From: an uncultured delta proteobacterium
Lineage (GTDB): Bacteria > Myxococcota_A > Polyangia > Polyangiales > Ga0077539
Direction of reading: 5' to 3'
Assembly (NCBI GenBank): GCA_903845045.1
Contig: CAIMWA010000678.1
Coordinates: 1-46,754 of the forward strand
Length of the DNA stretch: 46,754 bases
This document shows, one piece after another, positions 16,900-25,323 of this stretch (position 1 is its first letter; the number at the start of each line of letters is the position of its first letter). The translations under genes and the position numbers were made by a program. The notes beneath the pieces were generated by a model that saw only the letters and a program-made list of their open reading frames with translations, did no database searches and was not told where the DNA came from.

Positions 16900-18090
16900 T
16901 CACTCCTGCCGCGCCGCCCGGGGTCTCATCCCGGCCGCCGCGCGCATGGAAGGTAGCTCTGCTTCGATCGCCGCGCGCTCCCGTTGCACGAAGTCGCGCA
17001 CGGCGGCGTCGAGCGCCGGGTTGAGCATCCAGTGCAGAGAGCGCGTCACCGCCGGCTCGAAGCCCCGGGACACCTTGTGCTCGCCGCCCGCGCCGCCCTC
17101 GAAGCGCTGCACCCCGCGGCCGATGCACTCGCGGATCGAGTGGTAGTAGCAGACGTTGAAGTGGAGGAACGGCAGCTCCTCGAAGCAGCCCCAGTAGCGC
17201 CCGTAGAGGTGCGTGGGCGACGCGACGTTGAACGCGCCGGCCACGACCTCACCGTCGCGCACCGCTTCGACGACCTCGAGGTGCTCGCGAAATTCACGCA
17301 GCACACGGCGAAAGAAGCCCTCGTGGAGATACCTCCGCCCCCACGCGAACTTGTCGACGGTGGACCGGTAGAGCCGGTGCACGAGAGCGGCGTCGCCCTC
17401 GCCAAGCGCATCACCGCGACGCGTGCGAAGCGTCACGCCCTGCTCGCCCGCGGCGCGCTCCTCGCGGCGAAGCTGATGCCGTCGCTTGCTGTCGAAGCGC
17501 GCCAGGAACGCATCGTAGCCGTCGTAGTCCGCGTTGTTCCAGTGGAACTGCACCCCGTGGCGCACCGCGGCCCCGGCGTCGGCGCCGACCTCGGCCTCGT
17601 CGTCCGTCGGAAAGAGCACGTGCACCGACGAGAGCCGCTCGGCGCGCGCGAGGTCCTGCGCGTGCGCGAAGATCTCGCGGGTGAGCGCGGTGCGGTCCTC
17701 GTCGGGCGCGACGAGCACGCGCCGCCCCGTCGCCGGCGTGAACGGCACCGCGAGCGTGAGCTTCGGGTAGTACCGAATGCCCGCACGCTGCGCGGCGTTG
17801 GCCCAGCCGTGGTCGAAGACGAACTCGCCCTCGCTGCCATCGCGTCGGTAGGCCGGCGCCGCCGCCACGAGGCGCTCGCCCCGCCAGAGCGTGAGGTGCC
17901 GCGGCTGCCAGCCTCGGGCCTCGACGGCGCAGCCCTCCTCCTCGAGCGCGAGGAGCCACGCGTGCTTCTGAAAGGGCGTCGACGCCCCATCTCCGAGGGC
18001 ATCCCACGCCTCGGCGGGAACATCGCCGAGGCGGTCCAGCACGCGGAGACGAAGCCCCGAAGCGGGCACCTGCGGCGTCGGGGATGTCAC
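16900..18090 (-). CDS. FemAB-like acyltransferase (DUF482, COG3146 type)
   Basis: A 396-residue cytoplasmic protein of the GNAT superfamily, 'FemAB-like' group. The N-terminal half has ASTPFQKHAWLLALEE, RHLTLWRGERLVAAAPAYR and GEFVFDHGWANAAQRAG. The middle has FHWNNADYDGYDAFLARF and SKRRHQLRREER. The C-terminal half has RYLHEGFFRRVLREF, VVAGAFNVASPTHLYGRYWG and FLHFNVCYYHSIRECIGRG, then RGFEPAVTRSLHW. The double-GNAT layout is shared with Fem aminoacyltransferases and with the Aat leucyl/phenylalanyl transferase. The start is the GTG at 18090, since frames further upstream are arginine-rich and non-coding in character. It is two bases upstream of clpS. No substrate is established for the family, as far as I know; the neighbourhood raises an N-degron role. 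Confidence 0.88.
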   Translation of the reverse strand: MTSPTPQVPASGLRLRVLDRLGDVPAEAWDALGDGASTPFQKHAWLLALEEEGCAVEARGWQPRHLTLWRGERLVAAAPAYRRDGSEGEFVFDHGWANAAQRAGIRYYPKLTLAVPFTPATGRRVLVAPDEDRTALTREIFAHAQDLARAERLSSVHVLFPTDDEAEVGADAGAAVRHGVQFHWNNADYDGYDAFLARFDSKRRHQLRREERAAGEQGVTLRTRRGDALGEGDAALVHRLYRSTVDKFAWGRRYLHEGFFRRVLREFREHLEVVEAVRDGEVVAGAFNVASPTHLYGRYWGCFEELPFLHFNVCYYHSIRECIGRGVQRFEGGAGGEHKVSRGFEPAVTRSLHWMLNPALDAAVRDFVQRERAAIEAELPSMRAAAGMRPRAARQE

Positions 18091-18142
18091 GGGGGGCGAC
18101 GACCGATGTAACCCGGAAATCCGCGCGCGCAAGCGGGTTCGT

Positions 18143-20872
18143 TCAGCGGCCGTCGAGCGCGCGGCGCATCGAACGTCCGATGGCGCGCAGCCGCGAGCCC
18201 GCCAACGCGCGAAGCGTGGCCCCGACGTCGACCAGCTCGACGTGCGGCGAGGCCCCCGTTCCGGAGACACGGAACGACACCGGCACCGGCTCCGTCACCA
18301 CGCGGTCGCCGTGCGTCGCCGCCTCGATGGCCGCGGGCGTCAGCCGCACGGTGCCGGCGAAGGCCAGCGCGCCGTCGCCCGCGACGCTGCCCGCCAGCGT
18401 GAGGTCGCCCTCGTCGGTGCGAATGCGGGCGGGCTCGCGGGTTCGCACGACGCCGCGGTCCACCGCCAGCGACACCTGCACCGAGCGCAGCAACAGCGGA
18501 TCCCGCGGCGCCCCGCCGGAGCGCGGATGCACCGTGCGCTCGCCGAGCACCGGGAGCACGAGCGTCACCGTCGGCGCCTCGAACTGCCGCGCGACGACGT
18601 CGACGCCATGAACCACGACGGTTCCGGTCGCCGATGCGCGCATGGACGCGGGTGTGTCGCCGGCGACGGCGAAGCGAGCCTCACCGCCGAGGGTGCCCGA
18701 CGGACGACGCGCGGCCTCGACCCCGAAGGCGTCGGCCAGCGCGCCGGCGTCGACGCCCTCGGCGCGCAACGCCACCATCGACGCGTGCTGCGGGCCCGTG
18801 AGGTCCACCGAGGTGCCATCGGCACGCACGGCGCCTCCGCCGAAGCGGAACGACGCCGTGTGCACGTCGAGGCGTCCGTGCTGCAGGGCCACGTCGACGC
18901 TCGGCGTCGTCAGCGTCACGCCGCGGGCGCGCACCGCGTCGGCGCGAAAGGTCCCCGCGATGTCGGCGTCGTGCCAGGACGGAGCCTCGCCGCGCGCCGG
19001 CGTGCTCGCGCCCTCGGCGCCGAGAAGGTCGAGGTCGACGACGCCGCCCCAGAGCTCGAAGCGAAGCCTGCGGAGCGCGTCGAGGCCTGTCGCGTCGACG
19101 GTACCGTGGAGCCGAGCGAAGGGCGCCTGAAGCGCGCGCAGCTCGACGTGCGCCCGCGCTGCCGCGAGGTACGACGGCGTGCCCGCGAAGGCGGCCGAGA
19201 ACGCAACGGTGCTCCCGGCCAACGCGGGAGGAACATGGCCACGCAACGCTGGCAGCGCCGTCGCGAGCGCCGCGAGGTCGACGGTCGCATCGTGTACGCG
19301 AAACGACGCCTCGTGGGAGCGTCCACGCCACGTCCCGTCGGCGGTGAAGGTCGCGCCGGGCATCGTGACGGAGAGCATCGGAACGGCGACCTCGACGCCG
19401 TCGTGCGATGCCGTGACATCGACGCGCAGCGGAGCCCCCGGCGCCTTGTCGATGCGCCCCGGGATCGTCACCCGCGCTGCCGACGCGTCGAAGCCTCCGT
19501 GAAAGTGCACCGCGCGTCCCCGGGCCAGCCCGCTGAAGGTGAGCGTCGCGGCCCCGGTGACGACGGCGTCTCCGACGTGCACGTCGGCGCCTTGCAGGGT
19601 GGCGTGCGCACGCAGCGTGTGCTCGTCGCCGTCGGTGCGCAGCGTCCCTCCGGTGCGGGCCAAGCCGTGCAGCGCCGTGCCCGCGGGAACCTCCCGGCGA
19701 ATGGCCGGAACGAGCCGGAGCAGCGGGTCCAGCGCGACGTCGCCGGAGTCCCAGGCGAGGTCGAAGCTGCGCGCCGAGCGCACGTCGCCGTGCAGGTTCA
19801 CCGACAACGGACCCACGGTGACGCCCGCCCGCGCGATGGCCACGTCGTCGGCCCGCAGGCGTCCGCGAAACGCCGCCGCGAAGGGGGTTCCCGCGGGCTT
19901 GTGCAGCCACTCGGGCACGATCACCGTCGCGCCGGCGGCGTCGACGCTCATGTCGACGTCGAGGCCCTGCACCGCATCGCCCGCGGCCGTCGCCCGCAGC
20001 GAAACGGGCCCCCTTAGCAGCGAACCCGACGGCGGGTGGACGCCTGGAAACAAGGGCAGCAACGCGTCCAGCGTCGCACCGCGGGAGGTCAGCGCGAGGG
20101 CGCGCAGCCGCGGCTGCTCGGGCAGCCCGGCGACGTCGACGGACCCATCGATCTCGGTGCTCCCGAGGCGCAGCGCGAGGCCGTCGAGGGCCACCTCCCG
20201 CTGCGTCTGATCGACGGTCACGCGCACCGCGACGGAGCCCTCCTGCGTCGGCGTCGCGCCCCACACTTCCAGCGAGGCCGCGACGGGGACCGTCACGCGT
20301 CGTGCGGCGGGCTCGTCGATGCGCGACTGAAGGTTCGCCAGCGCGAGCAGCGCCGGTGCGCGCCCCGCATCGACCTCGTCGGAGACCCGCAACGCGCCCC
20401 CGGACACGCTCACCCGTCGCACGTGAACCTCGCGGGAGGACCGCTCCAGCGGGTGCGCGCGCAGCGCGGCGACGACGTCCTCGAGGTCGTGATGGCCGCC
20501 CGGAAGCAGCCGCAGCGCGACGGACGGACGCTCCACGGCAACCTCGTCGACGACGATGTGGCGGCCCCGCGAGCGCAGCGCCTCGAGCCCGTCGAGGTGC
20601 ACCCGCACGGCGCCCGCGGTCACCGGCGCAGGACCCGCGGAACCCCGCGCCGGGGCCAGCGCGACGCCCTCGAGACGAAGCTCGGCGAAGGGCCGCCACG
20701 CGATCGAGACGGAGCGCACCGACACCGTTCGTCCGATGCGCCGCGACAGCGACGCGAGGCCCGCACGCACCGCCCGATCGACGACGACCTGCGTGGCGAA
20801 CGGCGCACCGGCAGCGAGGCCCGCCACGACCCCCGTCGCGATCAGGCCCCAGCGCCGACGCGGCCGCTTCAT
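18143..20872 (-). CDS. Large AsmA/TamB-like envelope protein
   Basis: A 909-residue protein with one N-terminal membrane helix (WGLIATGVVAGLAAGAPFA) followed by VDRAVRAGLASLSRRIGRT and VSIAWRPFAELRLEGVALAP, the standard opening of AsmA-type proteins. The rest is a long, repetitive run of short beta-strands (pattern: LHGDVRSARSFDLAWDSGDV, LRVDVTASHDGVEVAVPMLS, GEARFAVAGDT) with no catalytic motif, as expected for the long lipid-carrying beta-groove proteins of this clan that span the periplasm. Its ATG overlaps the leuS stop (ATGA), so its translation is probably coupled to leuS. The C-terminus ends in basic residues, RLRAIGRSMRRALDG. Exact subfamily (AsmA, YhdP, TamB) is uncertain. A role in outer-membrane lipid supply is inferred from the family. 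Confidence 0.82.
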   Translation of the reverse strand: MKRPRRRWGLIATGVVAGLAAGAPFATQVVVDRAVRAGLASLSRRIGRTVSVRSVSIAWRPFAELRLEGVALAPARGSAGPAPVTAGAVRVHLDGLEALRSRGRHIVVDEVAVERPSVALRLLPGGHHDLEDVVAALRAHPLERSSREVHVRRVSVSGGALRVSDEVDAGRAPALLALANLQSRIDEPAARRVTVPVAASLEVWGATPTQEGSVAVRVTVDQTQREVALDGLALRLGSTEIDGSVDVAGLPEQPRLRALALTSRGATLDALLPLFPGVHPPSGSLLRGPVSLRATAAGDAVQGLDVDMSVDAAGATVIVPEWLHKPAGTPFAAAFRGRLRADDVAIARAGVTVGPLSVNLHGDVRSARSFDLAWDSGDVALDPLLRLVPAIRREVPAGTALHGLARTGGTLRTDGDEHTLRAHATLQGADVHVGDAVVTGAATLTFSGLARGRAVHFHGGFDASAARVTIPGRIDKAPGAPLRVDVTASHDGVEVAVPMLSVTMPGATFTADGTWRGRSHEASFRVHDATVDLAALATALPALRGHVPPALAGSTVAFSAAFAGTPSYLAAARAHVELRALQAPFARLHGTVDATGLDALRRLRFELWGGVVDLDLLGAEGASTPARGEAPSWHDADIAGTFRADAVRARGVTLTTPSVDVALQHGRLDVHTASFRFGGGAVRADGTSVDLTGPQHASMVALRAEGVDAGALADAFGVEAARRPSGTLGGEARFAVAGDTPASMRASATGTVVVHGVDVVARQFEAPTVTLVLPVLGERTVHPRSGGAPRDPLLLRSVQVSLAVDRGVVRTREPARIRTDEGDLTLAGSVAGDGALAFAGTVRLTPAAIEAATHGDRVVTEPVPVSFRVSGTGASPHVELVDVGATLRALAGSRLRAIGRSMRRALDGR

Positions 20873-23424
20873 CGCGCGATCACGTTGAGGATCTTGCCGG
20901 CCTTGTAGATCACCTTCGCGACGGTCTTCCCCGCGAGGTGCCGCGCCACCGACTCGACGGCGCGAGCGGCCTCCATCGCGGCGTCCTCCGAGGCGTCCAG
21001 CGCGAGGTCGACGGTGCCGCAGGTCTTGCCGTTGACCTGCACGCCGATGGTGACGGTGTCGTCGACGAGCCAGCGCGCCTCCGCGACGGGCCACGGCACG
21101 TACGCGATGCCGCCGGGCGTGGCCGGGTGACCGAGGCCGCGGGTCCAGAGTTCCTCGGCGAGGTGCGGGGCCAACGGCGCGACGAGCTGTGCGACGGCGC
21201 CGAGCACCGCGCGCGAACGCGTGCCCAAGCGCGCGAGGTCGCGGGTGGCCACGTGCAGCGCCGACACCGCCGTGTTCAGGCTCATGGACTCGAGGTCCCG
21301 GGTCACCTTGTCGATGGCGCGGTGCACGACCCGGAGCTCGGCCTCGGAGGCCTCGACGTCCACGGCATGCGGCACGTCGTCGTCGCCCTCGAAGAACAGG
21401 CGCCACACGCGCTTGAGCCACTCGAACTGCGCCTCGAGCTGGCTCGTCTGCCACGGCTTGTCGCTCTCGAGCGGCGTGAGGAAGCAGAGGTACACGCGCA
21501 GCGCGTCGGCGCCGAAGGTGCGGATCACGTCGTCGGGGTTCACGACGTTGCCCTTGCGCTTGGACATCTTCTCCCAGCGCACCTCGGCGTCCATCTCCTC
21601 GCCGCGCACGCGCACGCGGGCCGTCTTCTCGGCGCGTTCGAGCACCGCCTCGGGCACCGTCACGTGGTCGAAGCGCCCGCTCGGTCCGCGCGTGTAATAC
21701 GTCTCCGCGAGCACCATCCCCTGGTGACGCAGCTTCGCGAAGGGCTCCTCGTCGCGCACGAGCCCCTCGTCGAAGAGGGCCTTCTGCCACATGCGCGAGT
21801 ACAGCAGGTGCCCCACCCGGTGCTCGGCGCCGCCGACGTAGAGGTCCACGGGCATCCAGTAGTCGCTCGCCTCGCGCGAGCAGAACTCGGCGTCGTTGTG
21901 CGGGTCGCAGTACCGCAGGAAGTACCAGCTCGACCCCGCCGAGCCCGGCATCGTGTCGACCTCGCGGCGCAGCGTGCGTCCCGTCACCGCGTCGTCGACG
22001 GTGCTCCATCCCTTCGCACGCGCCAGCGGAGACTCACCGGAGCCCGACGGCGCGTACTCGTCCACCGCAGGAAGCTCCAACGGAAGCTCCGGAAGCGCGA
22101 GCGTGCGCACGACCTGGCCCGCGTCGTCCTTGAGCACCGGGATGGGCTCGCCCCAGTACCGCTGCCGCGCGAAGGTCCAGTCGCGGAGCTTGAAGTTGAC
22201 CGTCGCCCGCCCCGCGCCCTTCTCCGCGAGCCACCGCGTCACCGCGCGCACGGCCTCGCCCCCCGCCGTCGGCGTCCCATCGAAGGGACCGCTGTGCACC
22301 ATCGCGCCGCCACCCGTGTAGGCGGCCGACGCGACGTCACCGCCGGCGATGACCTCGCGCACCGGGAGCCGGAGCGCGCGTGCGAACTCCCAATCGCGCT
22401 CGTCGTGCGCCGGCACCGCCATGATGGCCCCGGTGCCGTAGCCCGCGATGACGTAGTCCGCGATCCAGATCGGGATCTGCTCGCCCGTCGCGGGATTCAC
22501 CGCTCGCGCGCCGGTGTCGACGCCGGTCTTCTCCTTCGACGCCTGCCGGTCCCTCTCGCTGCGCGACGCGGTGCGCGCCTGATACGCCCGCACGGCCTCG
22601 CGCTGACCCTCGACGGTGATGCCGTCGACGAGCGCGTGCTCCGGCGCCAGCACGAGGTACGTCGCCCCGAAGACCGTGTCCGGGCGCGTGGTGAACACCG
22701 TCACGCACTCGTCGCGGCCAGCGATGGCGAAGTCGATGAAGGCCCCTTCGGAGCGGCCGATCCACTCGCGCTGCGCGGTCTTCGTGGCCTCGGGCCAATC
22801 GATGCCGTCGAGACCCTGGAGCAGCCTGTCGGCGTACGACGAGATGCGGAGCGTCCACTGCTGCATGCGCTTGCGCTCCACGGGGTGGCCGCCGCGCTCG
22901 CTGCGTCCGTCGATGACCTCGTCGTTCGCGAGCACGGTGCCGAGCGCCGGGCACCAGTTCACGAAGGCCTCGCCGAGGTACGCGTCGCCGCGGGCGTAGA
23001 GCTTCGTGAAGATCCACTGAGTCCACTTGTAGTAGCCGGGGTCGGCGGTGGAGACGACGCGGCTCCAGTCGTACGAGTACCCAAGGCGCTCGAGCTGACC
23101 GCGGAACGTCTCGATGGCCTCGGCGGTGCTCACCTGCGGGGCGATGCCCTCCTCGATGGCGCGCTGCTCCGCGGGCAGGCCGAAGCTGTCGTAGCCGATG
23201 GGGTGGAGCACGTTGAAGCCCCGCGCCCGCTTGTAGCGGCACACCACGTCGCTGGCCGTGTAGCCCGCCGGGTGACCCACGTGCAGCCCCTTGCCGCTCG
23301 GGTACGGGAACATGTCGAGGGCGTAGAACTTCGGCTGGTCGCGGCGGATCCGCGCGACGTAGCTCCCGTGGGAGGCCCAGTGCGCTTGCCAGGTCTTCTC
23401 GATCTCGTTCGGGCGGTACGGCAT
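20869..23424 (-). CDS. leuS: Leucyl-tRNA synthetase
   Basis: Class I aminoacyl-tRNA synthetase of 851 residues, close to the bacterial norm. The HIGH-like signature is in PYPSGKGLHVGHPAGY, followed by HPIGYDSFGLPAEQRAIEE. The CP1 editing domain is complete: VFTTRPDTVFGATYLVLAPE with the Thr-rich site, and YGTGAIMAVPAHDERDWEFA with the Asp that cradles the misacylated amino group. KMSKRKGNVVNPDD is the KMSKS loop. The C-terminal part has GVQVNGKTCGTV and VAKVIYKAGKILNVI. The start MPYRPNEIEKTW is standard. It is divergent from a lipoprotein gene, with 97 bases between, and overlaps the AsmA-like gene by four bases. Confidence 0.98.
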   Translation of the reverse strand: MPYRPNEIEKTWQAHWASHGSYVARIRRDQPKFYALDMFPYPSGKGLHVGHPAGYTASDVVCRYKRARGFNVLHPIGYDSFGLPAEQRAIEEGIAPQVSTAEAIETFRGQLERLGYSYDWSRVVSTADPGYYKWTQWIFTKLYARGDAYLGEAFVNWCPALGTVLANDEVIDGRSERGGHPVERKRMQQWTLRISSYADRLLQGLDGIDWPEATKTAQREWIGRSEGAFIDFAIAGRDECVTVFTTRPDTVFGATYLVLAPEHALVDGITVEGQREAVRAYQARTASRSERDRQASKEKTGVDTGARAVNPATGEQIPIWIADYVIAGYGTGAIMAVPAHDERDWEFARALRLPVREVIAGGDVASAAYTGGGAMVHSGPFDGTPTAGGEAVRAVTRWLAEKGAGRATVNFKLRDWTFARQRYWGEPIPVLKDDAGQVVRTLALPELPLELPAVDEYAPSGSGESPLARAKGWSTVDDAVTGRTLRREVDTMPGSAGSSWYFLRYCDPHNDAEFCSREASDYWMPVDLYVGGAEHRVGHLLYSRMWQKALFDEGLVRDEEPFAKLRHQGMVLAETYYTRGPSGRFDHVTVPEAVLERAEKTARVRVRGEEMDAEVRWEKMSKRKGNVVNPDDVIRTFGADALRVYLCFLTPLESDKPWQTSQLEAQFEWLKRVWRLFFEGDDDVPHAVDVEASEAELRVVHRAIDKVTRDLESMSLNTAVSALHVATRDLARLGTRSRAVLGAVAQLVAPLAPHLAEELWTRGLGHPATPGGIAYVPWPVAEARWLVDDTVTIGVQVNGKTCGTVDLALDASEDAAMEAARAVESVARHLAGKTVAKVIYKAGKILNVIAR

Positions 23425-23521
23425 GGCTGCCGTTGTCTACGCGCTTCGCGCGAGGCGTTGCAACACGCGCCGACGCTGGCCGCGACGCCCCCCCTTCGCT
23501 AGGGTGCGCTGGAACCCCACC

Positions 23522-24142
23522 ATGACCTTCCCGACGCACCGCCTGACGCACATCGCCGCCCTCGTCATCGCCCTCGCCGCGTGCCGTGGCGCCGCGCCCG
23601 AGCCGACGCCCGCGCCGACGCCCTCTTCCATTCCTTCGCCCTCGCCCGCGACGCCGAGCGCACACCCCGCCGCGGCCGGAACCCTCCACTGGACGGACCC
23701 CGCGGCGTGGCGTCGCGTGACCCCGTCGAGCTCCATGCGCCGCGCGCAGTGGGTCATCCCCGGCGACGGGCCGAACGCCGACGGCGAGCTCACGGTGTTC
23801 TGGTTCGGCAGCGGCCAGGGAGGCTCCGTCGAAGACAACCTCACCCGCTGGTACGGCCAATTCGAGCAGCCCGATGGCCGCCCGTCGTCCGCCGTGGCGA
23901 CCCGCGAGCACCGCACGGCGCACGGCCTCGACGTCACCGTCACCCGCGTCGAGGGCCGCTTTACCGGTGGTGGTATGCCGGGCGCGCCGCCGTCCGGGCC
24001 TCGGGAAGGGATGGCGCTCCTCGGAGCCATCGTTGCGACCCCGAACGGGCCGTGGTTCTTCAAGCTGACGGCGCCGCACGACACCGCCGCGCACGCCTCG
24101 GCGGTGTTCGACGAGCTCGTCGCCTCCTTCGACTTCCGCTGA
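23522..24142 (+). CDS. Lipoprotein of unknown function
   Basis: A 206-residue lipoprotein. MTFPTHRLTHIAALVIALAAC is a good lipoprotein signal (lipobox LAAC, Cys21), and it sets the start; the longer upstream frame overlaps the leuS start region. A Pro/Ala/Ser linker of ~30 residues precedes a single globular domain of ~150 residues: WTDPAAWRRVTPSSSMRRAQ, VIPGDGPNADGELTVFWFG, GQGGSVEDNLTRWYGQF, later GMALLGAIVATPNGPWFFKL and a final SFDFR. This resembles small surface lipoproteins common in Myxococcota with no known activity. It converges on kamA, 12 bases apart. Confidence 0.75.
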   Translation: MTFPTHRLTHIAALVIALAACRGAAPEPTPAPTPSSIPSPSPATPSAHPAAAGTLHWTDPAAWRRVTPSSSMRRAQWVIPGDGPNADGELTVFWFGSGQGGSVEDNLTRWYGQFEQPDGRPSSAVATREHRTAHGLDVTVTRVEGRFTGGGMPGAPPSGPREGMALLGAIVATPNGPWFFKLTAPHDTAAHASAVFDELVASFDFR

Positions 24143-24154
24143 CCGACGGGGGCG

Positions 24155-25276
24155 CTAGGAGAGGTCCGCGGGCGGGTCGACGTAGCGCACGACCTCACCG
24201 CGGAACGTTCGCAGCGCGGTGACACCCGGCTCCCGCGCGACGACGTAGTCGGGCCCCACGGGCACCTTGCCGCGCCCCTCGGGCGTGTCGACGATGTACC
24301 GCGGCAGCGCGATGCCGGTGAGCCGGCCCTGCAGCCGCTCCATGATCGCGACGCCGGTGGCGATGGACGTGCGCAGGTGTCCGGTGCCGCGCACCGGGTC
24401 GGCCTGGAGCAGGTAGTACGGCCGCGCCCTGGCCCGCACGAGACCGCGGAACAGCGCCTCGAGGGTGTCGGCGTGGTCGTTCACGCCGCGCAGCAGCACG
24501 GTCTGGTTCATCACCGGCAGGCCGTGGTCGGCCATGCGCTCGAGGGCCGTCACCGCCTGCGGGGTGAGCTCCTTCGGGTGGTTGAAGTGGGTCATCACCC
24601 ACAGCGGCGCGAACTTGCGCAGCGTCGCGCAGAGGGCCCGGGTGACCCGCATCGGGAGCACCACCGGCGCGCGCGTCGCGAGGCGGATCGTCTCCACCGT
24701 CGGCACCGACCGCACCATCGCGAGCACGCGCTCGATGCGCCGCGTCGACATCACCAGCGGGTCACCGCCGGACACGATGACGTCCCGGACCTCGGGGTGC
24801 GCGCGGATCCAGTCGATGGCGGGCTGCAGGCGCTGCTCGCTGCGGGCGCCGCCGTCCTGGCCGACCATGCGCGAGCGCGTGCAGAAGCGGCAGTACACGG
24901 AGCATCGGTCCGTCGCGAGGAGCAGCACGCGGTCGGGGTAGCGCTGCACCAGCTCCGGCGCGACCTGGTGGGCCTCCTCGCCCAGCGGGTCGCGGAGATC
25001 GCCGGGCACCTCGACGCCCTCGGAGGCGTGCGGCACGCACTGGATGCGAACGGGACACCGCGGGTCGTGCCGGTCGCAAAGCGACAGATAGTACGGCGTA
25101 ATGGACATCGGGAAGCCGCTCGCGAGGGAGCGCGCAACGCCGGCGCGCTCGGCGTCGGTGAGCACGAGGTGGCGTTCGAGCGCCTCGAGGGACGTCACCG
25201 CCGCGCGCGCCTGGTCGCGCCAGGTCTCCCGAGGCGGCGGCGGCGCGACGAGCGCGAGGTGACGGGGGGGCTTCAT
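24155..25276 (-). CDS. kamA: Lysine 2,3-aminomutase-type radical SAM enzyme
   Basis: A 373-residue radical SAM, PLP-dependent aminomutase, interconverting L-alpha-lysine and L-beta-lysine in characterised members. The [4Fe-4S] motif is RCSVYCRFC (Cys125, Cys129, Cys132). PLP-site and barrel blocks follow: DVIVSGGDPLVMSTRRIERV, THFNHPKELTPQAVTALERM and NQTVLLRGVNDHADTLEALF. The two Asp residues that bind the lysine amino group in clostridial LAM appear conserved, in LLQADPVRGTGHLRTSIATG and ALPRYIVDTPEGRGKVPV. The second is absent from the EF-P lysylation aminomutase EpmB, so a free-lysine mutase is more likely. The protein is shorter than clostridial LAM at both ends. It stands 47 bases downstream of the Wzc-like gene, with no evident metabolic link. 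Confidence 0.92.
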   Translation of the reverse strand: MKPPRHLALVAPPPPRETWRDQARAAVTSLEALERHLVLTDAERAGVARSLASGFPMSITPYYLSLCDRHDPRCPVRIQCVPHASEGVEVPGDLRDPLGEEAHQVAPELVQRYPDRVLLLATDRCSVYCRFCTRSRMVGQDGGARSEQRLQPAIDWIRAHPEVRDVIVSGGDPLVMSTRRIERVLAMVRSVPTVETIRLATRAPVVLPMRVTRALCATLRKFAPLWVMTHFNHPKELTPQAVTALERMADHGLPVMNQTVLLRGVNDHADTLEALFRGLVRARARPYYLLQADPVRGTGHLRTSIATGVAIMERLQGRLTGIALPRYIVDTPEGRGKVPVGPDYVVAREPGVTALRTFRGEVVRYVDPPADLS

Positions 25277-25323
25277 CGGCGCGGACGCATAGCGGAACGG
25301 CGCGGCGCCGTCGAGCGCGGCGG

